Part shown: piece after piece, positions 25,722 to 36,111 of the stretch
Layout of the letters: each line of letters begins with the position of its first letter
How positions within the stretch are numbered: position 1 is the first letter of the stretch
Assembly (NCBI RefSeq): GCF_900142085.1
Contig: NZ_FQZQ01000009.1
Coordinates: 62,001-126,000 of the forward strand
DNA length: 64,000 nt
Direction of reading: 5' to 3'
Source of the DNA: Shimia gijangensis
GTDB lineage: Bacteria; Pseudomonadota; Alphaproteobacteria; Rhodobacterales; Rhodobacteraceae
Position numbers and translations under genes: made by a program
Notes under the pieces: model-generated
Database searches by the model: none
What the model saw: the letters and a program-made list of their open reading frames with translations, nothing else
Told to the model about the DNA's origin: nothing

Positions 25722-28085
25722 ATGTACCTGACCCGCCTGATCGCCACGCTCGTTTTTGTTACGACTCTGTTTCTGTCTCCTTTACAAGGAATTGCGCAAG
25801 ACGACGGTGCGGCATCAACCGAGACCTTCGCGGAGATAATGAAAGAAGCCGCACAAAGCGGTGTAAGCGTCATCGTTATGGACCCCGGTGGAAACGTGCT
25901 TGGAGCAGCGCAGGGCAACCAGCCACCCGAAGAGATTTTGGAACCAGAGGCCGCCAGCGAACGCATGTCGTCCCTGATGAAAGTGCAAACCAAGATCGAC
26001 GGCTTTCGCCAAATCCTGCAACAGCGGCTGGATGCGCTTCCCGCGGCCATTAATGAAGTAGAATTCATCCTGAGGGCGTCCAGTCCGACAGGTCAGATCA
26101 GCGCCTTTTTCAAAACATTGCTGTGGACGCTTGGGCTGCTAGCTGTGGGGCATTTGTTCGAGCGTGAAATTTTTGGCAAACGATTTGCGCGCAACTACGT
26201 CGTCTCGAGGGTCAAGGAAAACCCACAAGGGTATTCGGAAAAACTACCATTTCTGGCGTTTCGGTTTGTCGCTGGCACCGTTGGCATTTGCATATCGATC
26301 CTGGTGGCGATCATCATCAGTGCCATGCTGTTTGGCATCTCGGATGATACAGCAATCGAATTCACCTATTACACGATCACAACGGCCTATTTTGCGGTCA
26401 GAATGGTGTCGCTTGTCTGGCGTATGATCCTGTCGCCATATCTTGAACAATACCGTATCCCTGCATTTTCAACCCCAGATGCCAAGCGGCTGCACAACTG
26501 GCTATTCTTTGTGGCCACCCTTGATGTCTGCACCGCCATGTTCGGCACATGGCTGAACGAACTTGGCCTGAATTACGATGTCTATGCAGTTATGGTCGTG
26601 GCTCTGACGACTTTGTTTGCCATGCTCAATATTGCCATGGTTCTTGTAAATCGTCGGTCAATCTCTGCGGCTATTCGCAAAGGCAGAGAAGTTACACAAG
26701 TCACTTTGGCAACCCGTCTGGCCAGCCAGCTTTGGGCGCCCGTCATGATCGTTTACATGATCTTTGGCTGGATGCAGATGAGTTATCAGTTGATGATGAA
26801 CGTGCCCGCCACCATTCCGCTGATTGCCGGTGCATATATCATCTTCACATCAATCATCGTGGTGTACGCGACAATCAACTTTGGCATCGAAAGATACTTT
26901 GACCGGGCGCGTTCAATCCAGGAAATGAATGACGCCGCCGAGGAGGCCGCGCAGGCTTTGGCCGCCGGGCATGAGATCACAGATGAAGAAGCCAGTGTTT
27001 TGGGTGAGGTTCTGGACGAAAGCTCGGCAAGACGCTTGAACACCTTCGAAGATCTTGCGCGGCGTATCTCCGGTATTCTGGCAATGGTGGCAGGTCTGTT
27101 CGCTTGCATGCGCATCTGGGGTGGCGAAGGTATGCTAACCAGCGATGGCTTCATCGGCCGGGGTCAGGATGTCATTGTGATCATGTTCATCGGATACATT
27201 TTCTACAATGCTTTCCGCATCTGGATTGACAGTAAAATCCGCGAAGAACAGGGTGAGATGTCCGGGGAAGAAGGCGAGTTGGGCGATGAAGGCGGGGCCA
27301 ATGGGGCCAGTCGTCTGGCGACACTATTGCCGTTGTTCCGCAATTTTATCCTGATCATTATTCTGGTCACCATTGGGCTGATTGTCCTGTTGGAAATGGG
27401 TGTCAACGTGAGCCCCTTGTTTGCCGGTGCCGGTGTTGTTGGTCTGGCCATTGGCTTTGGTGCGCAAACGTTGGTGCGTGATATTTTCTCCGGAGCGTTC
27501 TTTTTGTTCGATGATGCATTCCGCAAAGGCGAATACATCGACATTGGCGGGGTTAAAGGAACCGTTGAGAAAATCTCGGTTCGGTCATTTCAGCTGCGTC
27601 ACCATCTTGGGCCACTTCACACGGTTCCATTTGGGGAAATTCAGTTCCTGACCAACTATTCACGCGACTGGGTGATCATGAAACTGCCCTTGCGGGTGAC
27701 CTATGACACCGATGTCGAAAAGGTACGCAAGCTGATCAAAAAGCTGGGCGTGGAACTATTGGATGATCCGGTGATCGGTGACAACTTTATCCAGCCTTTA
27801 AAATCACAGGGTGTCATCCAGATGGAAGATTCTGCGATGATCATTCGGGTGAAGTTCATGACCAAGCCCGGCGATCAATGGCTGGTGCGTAAAAAGGTCT
27901 TCGAAGAAATCCGATCGTTGTTTGAACGTGAAGACATCCACTTTGCACACCGCCAGGTCACTGTACGGCTGGCTGATGAGGACTCTGACAAACTGACACC
28001 GAAACAACGAGAAGCCGTCGCTGGGGCCGTTCTGGGGGCCATCGAAGAAGAGATGGAAGACGAAGGCGGTGGCGACGACCGATAG
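25722..28085 (+). CDS. MscS-family mechanosensitive channel with large N-terminal region
   Basis: A 787-residue inner-membrane protein. Residues 1-25 form a signal peptide (ending GIAQ), followed by a periplasmic segment to about residue 130 with a coiled-coil stretch. About nine membrane spans follow. The MscS core is near residues 540-720: pore helix GAGVVGLAIGFGAQTLVRDIFSGAFFLFDDAFRKGEYIDIGG, then a beta domain with TVPFGEIQFLTNYSRDWV. The C-terminus is acidic. It resembles large MscK/YbdG-type channels that protect against hypo-osmotic shock. The start at 25722 was chosen for its signal peptide. Confidence 0.88.
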   Translation: MYLTRLIATLVFVTTLFLSPLQGIAQDDGAASTETFAEIMKEAAQSGVSVIVMDPGGNVLGAAQGNQPPEEILEPEAASERMSSLMKVQTKIDGFRQILQQRLDALPAAINEVEFILRASSPTGQISAFFKTLLWTLGLLAVGHLFEREIFGKRFARNYVVSRVKENPQGYSEKLPFLAFRFVAGTVGICISILVAIIISAMLFGISDDTAIEFTYYTITTAYFAVRMVSLVWRMILSPYLEQYRIPAFSTPDAKRLHNWLFFVATLDVCTAMFGTWLNELGLNYDVYAVMVVALTTLFAMLNIAMVLVNRRSISAAIRKGREVTQVTLATRLASQLWAPVMIVYMIFGWMQMSYQLMMNVPATIPLIAGAYIIFTSIIVVYATINFGIERYFDRARSIQEMNDAAEEAAQALAAGHEITDEEASVLGEVLDESSARRLNTFEDLARRISGILAMVAGLFACMRIWGGEGMLTSDGFIGRGQDVIVIMFIGYIFYNAFRIWIDSKIREEQGEMSGEEGELGDEGGANGASRLATLLPLFRNFILIIILVTIGLIVLLEMGVNVSPLFAGAGVVGLAIGFGAQTLVRDIFSGAFFLFDDAFRKGEYIDIGGVKGTVEKISVRSFQLRHHLGPLHTVPFGEIQFLTNYSRDWVIMKLPLRVTYDTDVEKVRKLIKKLGVELLDDPVIGDNFIQPLKSQGVIQMEDSAMIIRVKFMTKPGDQWLVRKKVFEEIRSLFEREDIHFAHRQVTVRLADEDSDKLTPKQREAVAGAVLGAIEEEMEDEGGGDDR

Positions 28086-28093
28086 GTCGGCAA

Positions 28094-28152
28094 GGGGCGC
28101 TGCCCCCCACGCCGTCTTTGAAATGCAAAGACACTGCTCACCCCGGGATATT
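28094..28152. repeat. Intergenic GC-rich hairpin element, copy 2
   Basis: On the minus strand AATATCCCGGGG (28152-28141) is followed by a roughly 33-base insertion and then GGGGGCAGCGCCCC (28107-28094). Both blocks match the element at 6826-6858. It sits between convergent stop codons (28085 and 28173) and may act as a bidirectional terminator. Confidence 0.65.
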
Positions 28153-28172
28153 ATTATCCATTTGGTAGACGA

Positions 28173-29324
28173 TCAGGCCCGGTTGGGGTCTAGTGCATCG
28201 CGCAACCCATCGCCAAAAAAGTTAAAAGCCAAAACCACAATTACGATGGGCAGCATGGGGATGGCCGTCCACGGGTAAATTTCAATTGAGGCCAGATTCT
28301 GGGCATCATTCAGCATCACGCCCCAGCTGACGGCAGGGGCACGTAGACCAAGGCCCAAGAACGACAATGCCGTTTCACCAAGGATCATCGCCGGGATAGA
28401 CAAGGTCGCGCTGGCAATCAGATGGCTGAGAAAGTTCGGCAACAAATGCTTGCGGATCACACGAGAGGGCTTGGCCCCCATCATTTCAGCCGCACGCACA
28501 AATTCCTCTTCGCGCAACGACAGGAATTTGGATCGCACCGCCCGGGCGAGTCCGGGCCAGTCGAGTATCCCCAAAATTATCGATATGATGAAAAACACCG
28601 ACACGGGCCCCCAATGTGAGGGCACTGCCGCCGAGAGCGCAAGCCAAAGAGGCAGTTCAGGCAGGCTGCGCAAAATTTCAATCACCCGGTTGATGATCCA
28701 ATCCAGGAAGCCCCCGAAATACCCTGCGATACTGCCTAAAACGATGCCGATCAGGAAAGAAACCGAGATGCCGACAAGTCCAACTGTCAAAGACAGTTGT
28801 GCGCCATAAAGGATGCGCGAGAACACGTCGCGCCCAAGTCGATCTGCCCCGAGCAGGAAGATCGTGGCGCCTTCGGGGGCGCACACCAAGTGGCGATTGG
28901 TTTTGATGAAACCTGCGAGCTTGTAGTACGAGCCCTCGCAGAAGAAATTCAGCCTGGCCGGATTTTCGTAATCCGGTGTGTATTCCCAGCTGAAGGTTTC
29001 CAGATTCACTTCCGCCGAAATCGGGTACACATATGGCCCGATCAGCTTGCCTTCGTGGAACATGTGAATGCCCTGAGGTGACGCATAAAGGTGATCCGGT
29101 GCGCGTTCATTGGCGGTATAGGGCGAAATGAATCCAGCAAAAGGCAGCATTACATAAGATATCAGCAAGAACAGGCCAGAGATCAGGCCAAGTTTGTGTT
29201 CCCTGAACCGCCGCCAGACCAGCATCCAGTTGGGCATGTCCAGTTCGGCATGGCGCGCCTCGGCCCCTGTATCGGGTTCGTAGGGTTTTGGATCGATGTA
29301 GCGTCCGTCAGGTAAGGTCGTCAT
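28173..29324 (-). CDS. Peptide-type ABC transporter permease (second)
   Basis: A 383-residue permease of the DppC/OppC/YejE family, with about six membrane spans and a periplasmic insertion (residues 70-165) after the first span. The EAA loop is EEFVRAAEMMGAKPSRVIRKHLLPN, followed by ETALSFLGLGLRAPAVSWGVML, typical of peptide importers. LLGADRLGRDVFSRILYGAQLSL precedes the core. Its ATG overlaps the stop of the first permease by 4 bases. The long insertion is typical of YejE-like members. Confidence 0.9.
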   Translation of the reverse strand: MTTLPDGRYIDPKPYEPDTGAEARHAELDMPNWMLVWRRFREHKLGLISGLFLLISYVMLPFAGFISPYTANERAPDHLYASPQGIHMFHEGKLIGPYVYPISAEVNLETFSWEYTPDYENPARLNFFCEGSYYKLAGFIKTNRHLVCAPEGATIFLLGADRLGRDVFSRILYGAQLSLTVGLVGISVSFLIGIVLGSIAGYFGGFLDWIINRVIEILRSLPELPLWLALSAAVPSHWGPVSVFFIISIILGILDWPGLARAVRSKFLSLREEEFVRAAEMMGAKPSRVIRKHLLPNFLSHLIASATLSIPAMILGETALSFLGLGLRAPAVSWGVMLNDAQNLASIEIYPWTAIPMLPIVIVVLAFNFFGDGLRDALDPNRA

Positions 29325-30349
29325 GCAGAACGTCCTCCAAAGCGGATGCGCGGATCAAGCAGCGCCAGTAACAGGTCAGAGATTAGCGTACCAACCAAGG
29401 TCAGCATGGCCACAAACATCAGAACGAAAGCCGACAGGAACAAATCCTGCGATTTGAGCGCGGTGAGAAGGAACGGGCCAATGGTTTGCAGGCCCAGTAC
29501 AACCGACACCAGAACCGAGCCGGAGACCATCGCAGGCAATAGCGTTCCTATGTCGGCGACAAAGGGGTTGAAGGCTACACGCAAAGGGTATTTGACCAGC
29601 ATACGTGTCTCGCTCATGCCTTTGGCGCGGGCGGTCTCCACATAAGGTTTACCCAACTCATCCAGCAAATTGGCACGAAGGCGTTGCATCATCGCGGCGG
29701 CACCTGAGGTGCCAATGACAAATGTCGGGATAATCAGGTGCACCAGAACCGACTTCATCTTTTCATAACTCATCGGTTCGCCTTCGAATTTCGGATCCAT
29801 AAGGCCGCCGATGGGCAGGTTCAGATAGCGATTGCCATAGTAAAACAAAATCAACGCCAGCAAAAAGTTTGGTGTTGCGAGACCTAAGTAACCGACAAAG
29901 GCCGATGTGTAATCGATCCATGTTTTGGACCGCGCCGCGGCGATCACCCCCAGCGGTAAGGCGACCATATAGACGAACAAAATGGCTGCCATATTGACCA
30001 GAACCGTGAGCCACAAAGCCCCGCCCACAATGTCCGCGACAGGGCGGTCAAATTCGAATGACCAGCCAAATTCGCCTTGGATCATGCCGGAAAACCCATG
30101 TGGGCCCGGGGCAAAGCCCATCCAGATCAGGTATTGTTCCCACAAAGGCCGGTCCAATGCATATTCCGTGCGCAGGAATTCCGCCTTGGCGACGCCAGAA
30201 GATTGCCCGGTGGCCCGCAGTTCGTTGATTTGGTTGGACAGGTAGTCGCCCGGGGGCAGGTTGATGATGGCGAAAATCATCACTGATACCACCACCAAAG
30301 TGGCGAGCATTGTAATAAACCTGAAGACTGCAAATCGCAGTATTGCCAT
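29321..30349 (-). CDS. Peptide-type ABC transporter permease (first)
   Basis: A 342-residue permease of the DppB/YejB family. The N-terminal FRFITMLATLVVVSVMIFAIINLPPGDYL is the usual first span, and the EAA loop is PYVETARAKGMSETRMLVKYPLRVAFNP. It forms the channel with the protein encoded immediately downstream (4-base overlap). The substrate-binding protein gene ends 12 bases upstream. Confidence 0.9.
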   Translation of the reverse strand: MAILRFAVFRFITMLATLVVVSVMIFAIINLPPGDYLSNQINELRATGQSSGVAKAEFLRTEYALDRPLWEQYLIWMGFAPGPHGFSGMIQGEFGWSFEFDRPVADIVGGALWLTVLVNMAAILFVYMVALPLGVIAAARSKTWIDYTSAFVGYLGLATPNFLLALILFYYGNRYLNLPIGGLMDPKFEGEPMSYEKMKSVLVHLIIPTFVIGTSGAAAMMQRLRANLLDELGKPYVETARAKGMSETRMLVKYPLRVAFNPFVADIGTLLPAMVSGSVLVSVVLGLQTIGPFLLTALKSQDLFLSAFVLMFVAMLTLVGTLISDLLLALLDPRIRFGGRSA

Positions 30350-30361
30350 GAGGTCTGCTCC

Positions 30362-32251
30362 TTACCGGTCGAACCAGAATTCGTCGGGGCGATGGATTCC
30401 GAAATGCGCACCCGGCGACCAGGCCCAGATGCCGGTCTCTGGTACATTCATAAGATCGTTGTTCACCACCACAGGCTGACGCGCGCCGGACAAAAGCCCA
30501 ATTGCAAAGACCTGATCTGCGTGAATATCCACTATTTCCTGCCAGATGGTGGCGCGTTCCCGATCGGATGACGACCGGCGCCAAGCCTCCGCCAACTCAA
30601 TCAATCGCATGGCTTCGGGCATGTCCGGGGCTTCGCCAGCGTCCCCATGGGTCTGGTAATATTGCCCCCATTTGGGCCAGGCAAAAAACTCTTGCTGCTG
30701 CGGGGTAGCGTAGGTGGGAGGTGTAAACGGTTGCGCCAATCCATTGTCCCAACCAAACCAGACCGCCGCCTGAGTTTGCCCGGAATAAACCCGGTTGCGC
30801 AGGATATCCCTCTCCAGCGGACGCATAATCAGCTTCACGCCCACGGCCCGCCAATTGTCGACGATGATTTGCAGGGCATTTTCGACTTCTTGGCGTTCTC
30901 CGGCAGTTTCAACAACAACCCAAAGAGGGCGCCCATCCGGCAACAGGCGGTGCCCGTCCTTGTTGCGTTCTGTCAGGCCGATCTCGTCCAGAAGAGCATT
31001 GGCAGCATCCACGTCATACTGTGACCAAGCCCTAAGGTTCTCCTCTTTGAAAAACGGGCTTTCCGGAAGCATTGTCATCGCGCCTTCGTCAGCGAGACCA
31101 AAGTAAAGCACCTTATTTATGATCTCACGATCAATCGCCATTGAAAGCGCACGTCGAAACCGAACGTCACGCATCAAGTTGCGCCAACCTTCGTCATTAT
31201 AGTTAAGATTCAGATAGATAGCGATCTGAGATGCGGTCCCATTTCCCCACAACAGAGTGTGGTAGCCACCCTGTTTCTCACCCTTTTTCAAGATGGCTAT
31301 ATCTTTGAAATCAAGTCCGCGTGCTTGAAGGTCTACTTCGCCTGCATTGGCCTTGGCGGCGACAAGCCCACCGCTCACCACATTCATTTCAACAATATCG
31401 AGATAGGGAAGTTGAGTGCCCGCCGTGTCGACGCGATGAAAGAAGGGATTGCGCACAAACAGGAACCGGCTTTTGCCATCTTTGGTTGCCAGCATCCATG
31501 GCTGAAGCGTCGGCAGAGACGCATTATCGAATTTATACAGATTGTCTGACTTGTTGTGTAACGCGGCCCAACTGCGCACCCGTTTTTCACGTAATGCCGC
31601 CCGAAGCGATTCTTCGTCTGCGTACTTATTATGCAGAGGTTTCAGGAAATGGGCCGGACGGTAGATAAACGGCGGGCGCGCTTCGGCGAGTTCCTGAATG
31701 AACTGCGGATTAGGCTTGGACCACTCATAGATCACCGTGGTCTCATTGGGGAAGGTCACCTTGGGCAGTTCGCCTTCAACACGTAAGAATTCCAGCGGGC
31801 CTGACGGAGACAGCTGTTCATTGTTGGCCACGTCTTCCCACCAGTAGCGGAAATCTTCGGACGTGAAGGGCGCGCCATCTGACCATTTGTGGCCCGGACG
31901 CAAACGCAGCGTGAACTTCCGGCTTTCTTCATTCTCCAGCGCCAACAAAAGATCAGGAACAATTTCGTATTCGTGGTTGTACCCCACCAGCCGGGTGTAC
32001 CCATAAACCACCATCTGGCGCACATCTTTGGTGCGGGTCACCAAGGTGCGCAGTGTTCCGCCCTGTTTGCCGGTTGCGCGATCCTTGGCCTCAAGATCAA
32101 CAACCAGCGGTGCGAACGGCATGCGTTCGGCTACAGGTGGCAAGTTTCCGGCGTCTACTTCCGCCTTCCAGAAACTGCTTTCACCCAATTCCGCAAGGGC
32201 AGAGGTGGCCAGAATCAAGGCCGAAAAGGTTACGGCAACACGCTTAAACAT
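30362..32251 (-). CDS. Family 5 ABC transporter solute-binding protein
   Basis: A 629-residue periplasmic binding protein. The signal peptide spans residues 1-20 ([20 protein letters not shown]). SBP family 5 features are GGTLRTLV, YNHEYEIVPDLLLALE and the block FTLRLRPGHKWSDGAPFTSEDFRYWWED near residue 115, then VRFRRALSMAIDREIINKVLYFGLA near residue 365. It is longer than most oligopeptide binders (about 530). The substrate could be a peptide or another oligomer. It overlaps the ATPase gene by 8 bases. Confidence 0.9.
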   Translation of the reverse strand: MFKRVAVTFSALILATSALAELGESSFWKAEVDAGNLPPVAERMPFAPLVVDLEAKDRATGKQGGTLRTLVTRTKDVRQMVVYGYTRLVGYNHEYEIVPDLLLALENEESRKFTLRLRPGHKWSDGAPFTSEDFRYWWEDVANNEQLSPSGPLEFLRVEGELPKVTFPNETTVIYEWSKPNPQFIQELAEARPPFIYRPAHFLKPLHNKYADEESLRAALREKRVRSWAALHNKSDNLYKFDNASLPTLQPWMLATKDGKSRFLFVRNPFFHRVDTAGTQLPYLDIVEMNVVSGGLVAAKANAGEVDLQARGLDFKDIAILKKGEKQGGYHTLLWGNGTASQIAIYLNLNYNDEGWRNLMRDVRFRRALSMAIDREIINKVLYFGLADEGAMTMLPESPFFKEENLRAWSQYDVDAANALLDEIGLTERNKDGHRLLPDGRPLWVVVETAGERQEVENALQIIVDNWRAVGVKLIMRPLERDILRNRVYSGQTQAAVWFGWDNGLAQPFTPPTYATPQQQEFFAWPKWGQYYQTHGDAGEAPDMPEAMRLIELAEAWRRSSSDRERATIWQEIVDIHADQVFAIGLLSGARQPVVVNNDLMNVPETGIWAWSPGAHFGIHRPDEFWFDR

Positions 32252-34016
32252 GGCAGCGTACCTTGTGACCGGGGCTGGTTTCCAACAAGGGTGGGATCGT
32301 CACGTCATCAAACCGAAACGCCTCGGGCCATGTTGTGGGCTTGCCAGCGCCCTGGCTGACGGTCTGGAGGTCAATCGGGCGATTGATATCCGGTTCCGGC
32401 TGCGCGGCAAGCAGGGCCTTTGTGTAAGGGTGCTGCGGTGAATAGAACAATGCCTCGGGCGGGCCTTGCTCGATTACCAGACCTTCGCGCATCACGGCGA
32501 CTTCATCAGCAATCCGGGCAACAACGGCAAGATCGTGACTGATGAACATGTAAGACAGGTTCAAACGGTCGCGGATTTCTTCGAGCAATTGCAAAACCTG
32601 CTCTTGCACGGACACATCCAGCGCTGAGGTCGGTTCATCACACACAAGAAACATTGGTCCCAACATCAAGGCCCGCGCGATTGACAAACGTTGGCGTTGG
32701 CCCCCAGAAAACGCATGCGGATACCGGGTCAGCATATTTTCACTTAACCCCACCCAACGCAACATCTCTGTGGCGCGTTCTATTCGTTCGCCGTGGGTTC
32801 CCAGCCCGTGAATCTCCATAGGTTCGCACAATGCATCTTTGACCCTCATGCGCGGGTTCAGCGTGGAATACGGGTCTTGAAACACCATTTGCGCTTTGCG
32901 CTGAAAGGCGAGGCGGTCGGCAGAGCCCAACTCCTGAAGGTTCACTGCCTCAGCGCCTTTTTCCGGCTTGAACAGGATTTCCGCACCGGGGTCCGCCCAT
33001 TCTGCACCCAGCGCCATATGGGCACAGGTGGTTTTGCCCGAACCCGACTCGCCCACAACCGCAAGCGTTTTGCCGCGTTCCACTCCAAATTCAATGCCGC
33101 GCACCGCATAAACATGTTCTTTAGGGTGCCAGGGCGCTTTGCCCTTCAATGTGTAGGTCTTGGAGACATTGCGCATCTCAAGAATATAATCGCGCCCGTC
33201 GTCCTTGGCCTTTTGCTCACTGGATTCTGGAATCATTGGTGCGGCGGCGAAAAGTTCTTTGGTGTAGCCATGTTGTGGACTGCCCAAAACCAACGGTGCT
33301 GGCCCGGCCTCCATCACACGGCCCCGGTTCATCACAGTCACACTGTCGGCCATGTTCGCAACGACGCCAAGATCGTGAGTCACCAGGATCATCGCCATGC
33401 CAGTTTCGTGCTGAATCTCTTTGATCAGCCCAAGAACCTGCGCCTGAGTAGTCACATCCAGAGCTGTGGTCGGCTCGTCCGCGATCAGCAAATCAGGCTT
33501 GCCGACAATGGCCATTGCAATCATTGCCCGCTGGCGCATGCCACCCGAAAGCTCAAACGGATATGAACCATAGATACGTTCCGGGTCTTTAAACCCGACA
33601 CGTTCAAAGGTTTCCAAAACACGTTTGCGAGCGCCCTGCCCTTTGGCTGTGCCATGCAAGCGCAGCACCTCGATCACCTGATTGCCGATGCGATGCAGCG
33701 GCGACAGTGACCGCATAGGCTCCTGAAAAATCATCGAAACACGGTTGCCGCGAACATAACACATCTGGCGCTCTGTGAGCCCCATCAGATCACAGGGTCC
33801 ATCCGGGCCATCAAGCATAACCGCGCCGCCACGGACCTGCGCCACGGCTGGCAAAATGCGCAATGCAGCCCGACAGCTTAGAGTTTTTCCTGAGCCACTT
33901 TCGCCGACCAAAGCCAGAGTTTCCCCCGGATCCACCGAAAAACTGACGTCATCCACGACAGGAGCGGCATTGCCGAAACCAATGGTTAGCCCCTCAACCT
34001 TCAATAGTGCCGTCAC
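32244..34016 (-). CDS. Dual ATP-binding protein of a peptide-type ABC importer
   Basis: A 590-residue protein with two fused nucleotide-binding domains, as in YejF/GsiA, energising the permease pair downstream. Domain 1 has Walker [11 protein letters not shown] near residue 36, signature [15 protein letters not shown] and Walker [14 protein letters not shown]. Domain 2 has [15 protein letters not shown] near residue 313, [15 protein letters not shown] and [13 protein letters not shown]. Both are intact. It is the first gene of a four-gene minus-strand operon (ATPase, binding protein, two permeases). Confidence 0.95.
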   Translation of the reverse strand: MTALLKVEGLTIGFGNAAPVVDDVSFSVDPGETLALVGESGSGKTLSCRAALRILPAVAQVRGGAVMLDGPDGPCDLMGLTERQMCYVRGNRVSMIFQEPMRSLSPLHRIGNQVIEVLRLHGTAKGQGARKRVLETFERVGFKDPERIYGSYPFELSGGMRQRAMIAMAIVGKPDLLIADEPTTALDVTTQAQVLGLIKEIQHETGMAMILVTHDLGVVANMADSVTVMNRGRVMEAGPAPLVLGSPQHGYTKELFAAAPMIPESSEQKAKDDGRDYILEMRNVSKTYTLKGKAPWHPKEHVYAVRGIEFGVERGKTLAVVGESGSGKTTCAHMALGAEWADPGAEILFKPEKGAEAVNLQELGSADRLAFQRKAQMVFQDPYSTLNPRMRVKDALCEPMEIHGLGTHGERIERATEMLRWVGLSENMLTRYPHAFSGGQRQRLSIARALMLGPMFLVCDEPTSALDVSVQEQVLQLLEEIRDRLNLSYMFISHDLAVVARIADEVAVMREGLVIEQGPPEALFYSPQHPYTKALLAAQPEPDINRPIDLQTVSQGAGKPTTWPEAFRFDDVTIPPLLETSPGHKVRCHV

Positions 34017-34250
34017 GCGATCTCCCCTGGCTCTGTTTTTTTTGCATTCGCGGTACTTGAGTAATTATGTTCCGGCGACGCCACATGAGCTCTGTCCGAG
34101 TGAAGCACGTTTTGTCGCAATCGGGCAAGCCGGTTCACAGGAAGTTTTGCAGTCAGACGCCCAACCGGCTCACAATCTTATGGCAGGGTTGTATTTGGTG
34201 CGATAATTCGTCTAGGACGAAGACGGATTTACCCACTGCGAGGACACCCA

Positions 34251-34742
34251 ATGAGCCGTCTGGACGTTTTCATAAACCGCATGGTTTCCCAGCGCGCCTG
34301 TCTGGATTATGCCATTGACGCAACCACAGGCATGGGCGGACCCGTGTTTGAACTTGGATTGGGCAACGGCCGTACATTTGACCACCTGCGTGAAAGAATG
34401 CCCGAGCGCGAAATCTACGTCTTTGAACGCAAGGTCGAATCAAACCCTGCATCGACCCCTGATGAAGACATGACCATTCTGGGCGATGTCCGCGAAACGC
34501 TCCCGCAGGCTTTGAAACGGTTTGGCCCCACGGCGCAGCTCGTCCATGCAGATCTGGGGGGACACAATCTGGAAAAGAATGTTCTTTTTGCCAAAACCAT
34601 TTCACCACTCATTGAACCAATGTTGGCAGTTGGCGGGTTGATGGTCTCAAGCGATCGAATGTTTTTTGAAAACTTGACCGAACAGCCTATCCCGGACACG
34701 GCCATTCAAGGACGTTGCTTCATCTACCGGCGAGACATTTAA
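34251..34742 (+). CDS. Small class I SAM-dependent methyltransferase (paralogue)
   Basis: A 163-residue methyltransferase with motif I FELGLGNGRTFDHLRERMPEREIYVFER near residue 31. QLVHADLGGHNLEKN near residue 104 is the likely motif IV. It is paralogous to the protein at 18832-19308. A GAGGA ribosome-binding site precedes the ATG at 34251. It stands 142 bases upstream of the alpha-oxoamine synthase gene on the same strand and may belong to that cluster, perhaps modifying the lipid or its head group, but it could also be independent. Confidence 0.8.
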   Translation: MSRLDVFINRMVSQRACLDYAIDATTGMGGPVFELGLGNGRTFDHLRERMPEREIYVFERKVESNPASTPDEDMTILGDVRETLPQALKRFGPTAQLVHADLGGHNLEKNVLFAKTISPLIEPMLAVGGLMVSSDRMFFENLTEQPIPDTAIQGRCFIYRRDI

Positions 34743-34884
34743 GGTTCCGCAACCAGATTTGCACCGGAGACCCCGCAACAGTTTGGAAATTCACAAAAAA
34801 GCTCCCCGATGGCCAAACTTTGCGGTAACATCGGAACATTGCAAAACTCACCCTATTCTGACTGAATATTGATCGGAGAAATTC

Positions 34885-36111
34885 ATGCCGCCGGAAAACA
34901 AAAGTTTCCTGACCTATGCTGAGCGGAGATTCCGGCTGAGCGGCAAAGCTCTCATTGAAAATGGGCATCCGTATTTTGTACCAACAGATACGTTAGAAGA
35001 CTCGTCTGCTCAATGGCCGGACGGCTATCTCAGCATGTCGCACTACGACTATCTTGGCTTGATGCAAGACCCTGAAACAACCGGAGCCGCAAAGCTGGCT
35101 ATTGATCGCCATGGCACAGGTGTTGGCGGGTCTCGCTTGGTGGGCGGCGAGCGTTCAGAGCACCGGGCTTTCGAAAATGCGATGGCTGAATTTCTGGGCG
35201 TGGGTGGCGTCTTAACCATTATTTCCGGGTATTTGACCAATTTCTCTCTGATTGGCCATGTGTTGGGTTCAAAGGATTTGGTGATCGCGGATGAGCTTTC
35301 ACACAACTCGATCATCATGGGCTGCAAAGCAGGTCGCTTCGATTTTCAGACCTATCCGCACAATGATCTTGACACGCTGGATGCCTTTTTGACCGAAAAT
35401 CGGGAAAAATATGCCCGAGTTCTGATCGCGACAGATGGCTTGTTTTCGATGGATGGCGATCTGACGGATCTTCCGCGTTTGCTGGAAGTAAAAGAACGCC
35501 ACGATGCCTGGCTTTTGTTGGACGAAGCGCATTCTTATGGTGTTCTGGGACCTACCGGCAGAGGATTGTGTGAACATTTTGACCTGGACCCAAAACGCGT
35601 AGAGCTGACCGTGGGCACGCTGTCAAAAAGTTTTGCGTCGTCAGGTGGTTTCATCGCCGCCGAAGGTGAAGTGATTGAATGGTTGCGGTTCACTCTGCCC
35701 GGATTCGTATTCTCGGTTGGATTGCCACCGGCAACAATCGCAAGCGCCCATACGGCGCTGGACAAGCTACAATCTGAACCATGGCGTGTGACCAGATTGC
35801 GCAACAACTCGCGTCACTTCATGCAAGCCGCTCAGGCCGCTGGTCTCGACACCGGTACCGCCATTGGCGAAGCCGTAGTGCCCATTCTGTTTGAAACTCC
35901 GGAAGAATGCGTTTTTGTCGCCGAATCTCTGATGGACTCCGGAATTTACGCACCGCCAGTCGTTCACGTCGGAATTCCCAAAGATCAGCCTCGAATTAGG
36001 TTTTTCATTTCGGCATCTCATACAGAAAACGATCTGAATCGTGTTGTTGCGGCAGTCACTGAGGCTTTGGAAACGTGCCGTTCAGGCGTAGCTCGGATCA
36101 GTGCCGAGTAA
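34885..36111 (+). CDS. Alpha-oxoamine synthase, probable serine palmitoyltransferase
   Basis: A 408-residue PLP enzyme of the family containing serine palmitoyltransferase, KBL, BioF and ALAS. Seen are TGVGGSRLVGGERSEHRAFE, the PLP-stacking His140 in ELSHNS, ATDGLFSMDGDLTDLP, LLDEAHSYGVLG (Asp213, His216) and the PLP lysine K248 in GTLSKSFASSGGF. BioF is possible from sequence alone, but no bio genes are here. The KDSR-like reductase, inositol phosphate synthase and CDP-lipid genes argue for condensation of an acyl-CoA with serine to a 3-keto sphingoid base. CGGAGAA precedes the ATG, and the stop overlaps the next start (TAATG). Confidence 0.85.
   Translation: MPPENKSFLTYAERRFRLSGKALIENGHPYFVPTDTLEDSSAQWPDGYLSMSHYDYLGLMQDPETTGAAKLAIDRHGTGVGGSRLVGGERSEHRAFENAMAEFLGVGGVLTIISGYLTNFSLIGHVLGSKDLVIADELSHNSIIMGCKAGRFDFQTYPHNDLDTLDAFLTENREKYARVLIATDGLFSMDGDLTDLPRLLEVKERHDAWLLLDEAHSYGVLGPTGRGLCEHFDLDPKRVELTVGTLSKSFASSGGFIAAEGEVIEWLRFTLPGFVFSVGLPPATIASAHTALDKLQSEPWRVTRLRNNSRHFMQAAQAAGLDTGTAIGEAVVPILFETPEECVFVAESLMDSGIYAPPVVHVGIPKDQPRIRFFISASHTENDLNRVVAAVTEALETCRSGVARISAE

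Noticed and set aside
32793-33566. 257-codon plus-strand open frame opposite the dual ATPase
   Set aside because: Complements two intact ABC domains; no independent evidence of coding.
34885-36111. Calling the alpha-oxoamine synthase BioF or KBL
   Set aside because: No biotin or threonine genes are adjacent; the KDSR-like reductase and inositol-lipid genes favour serine palmitoyltransferase.
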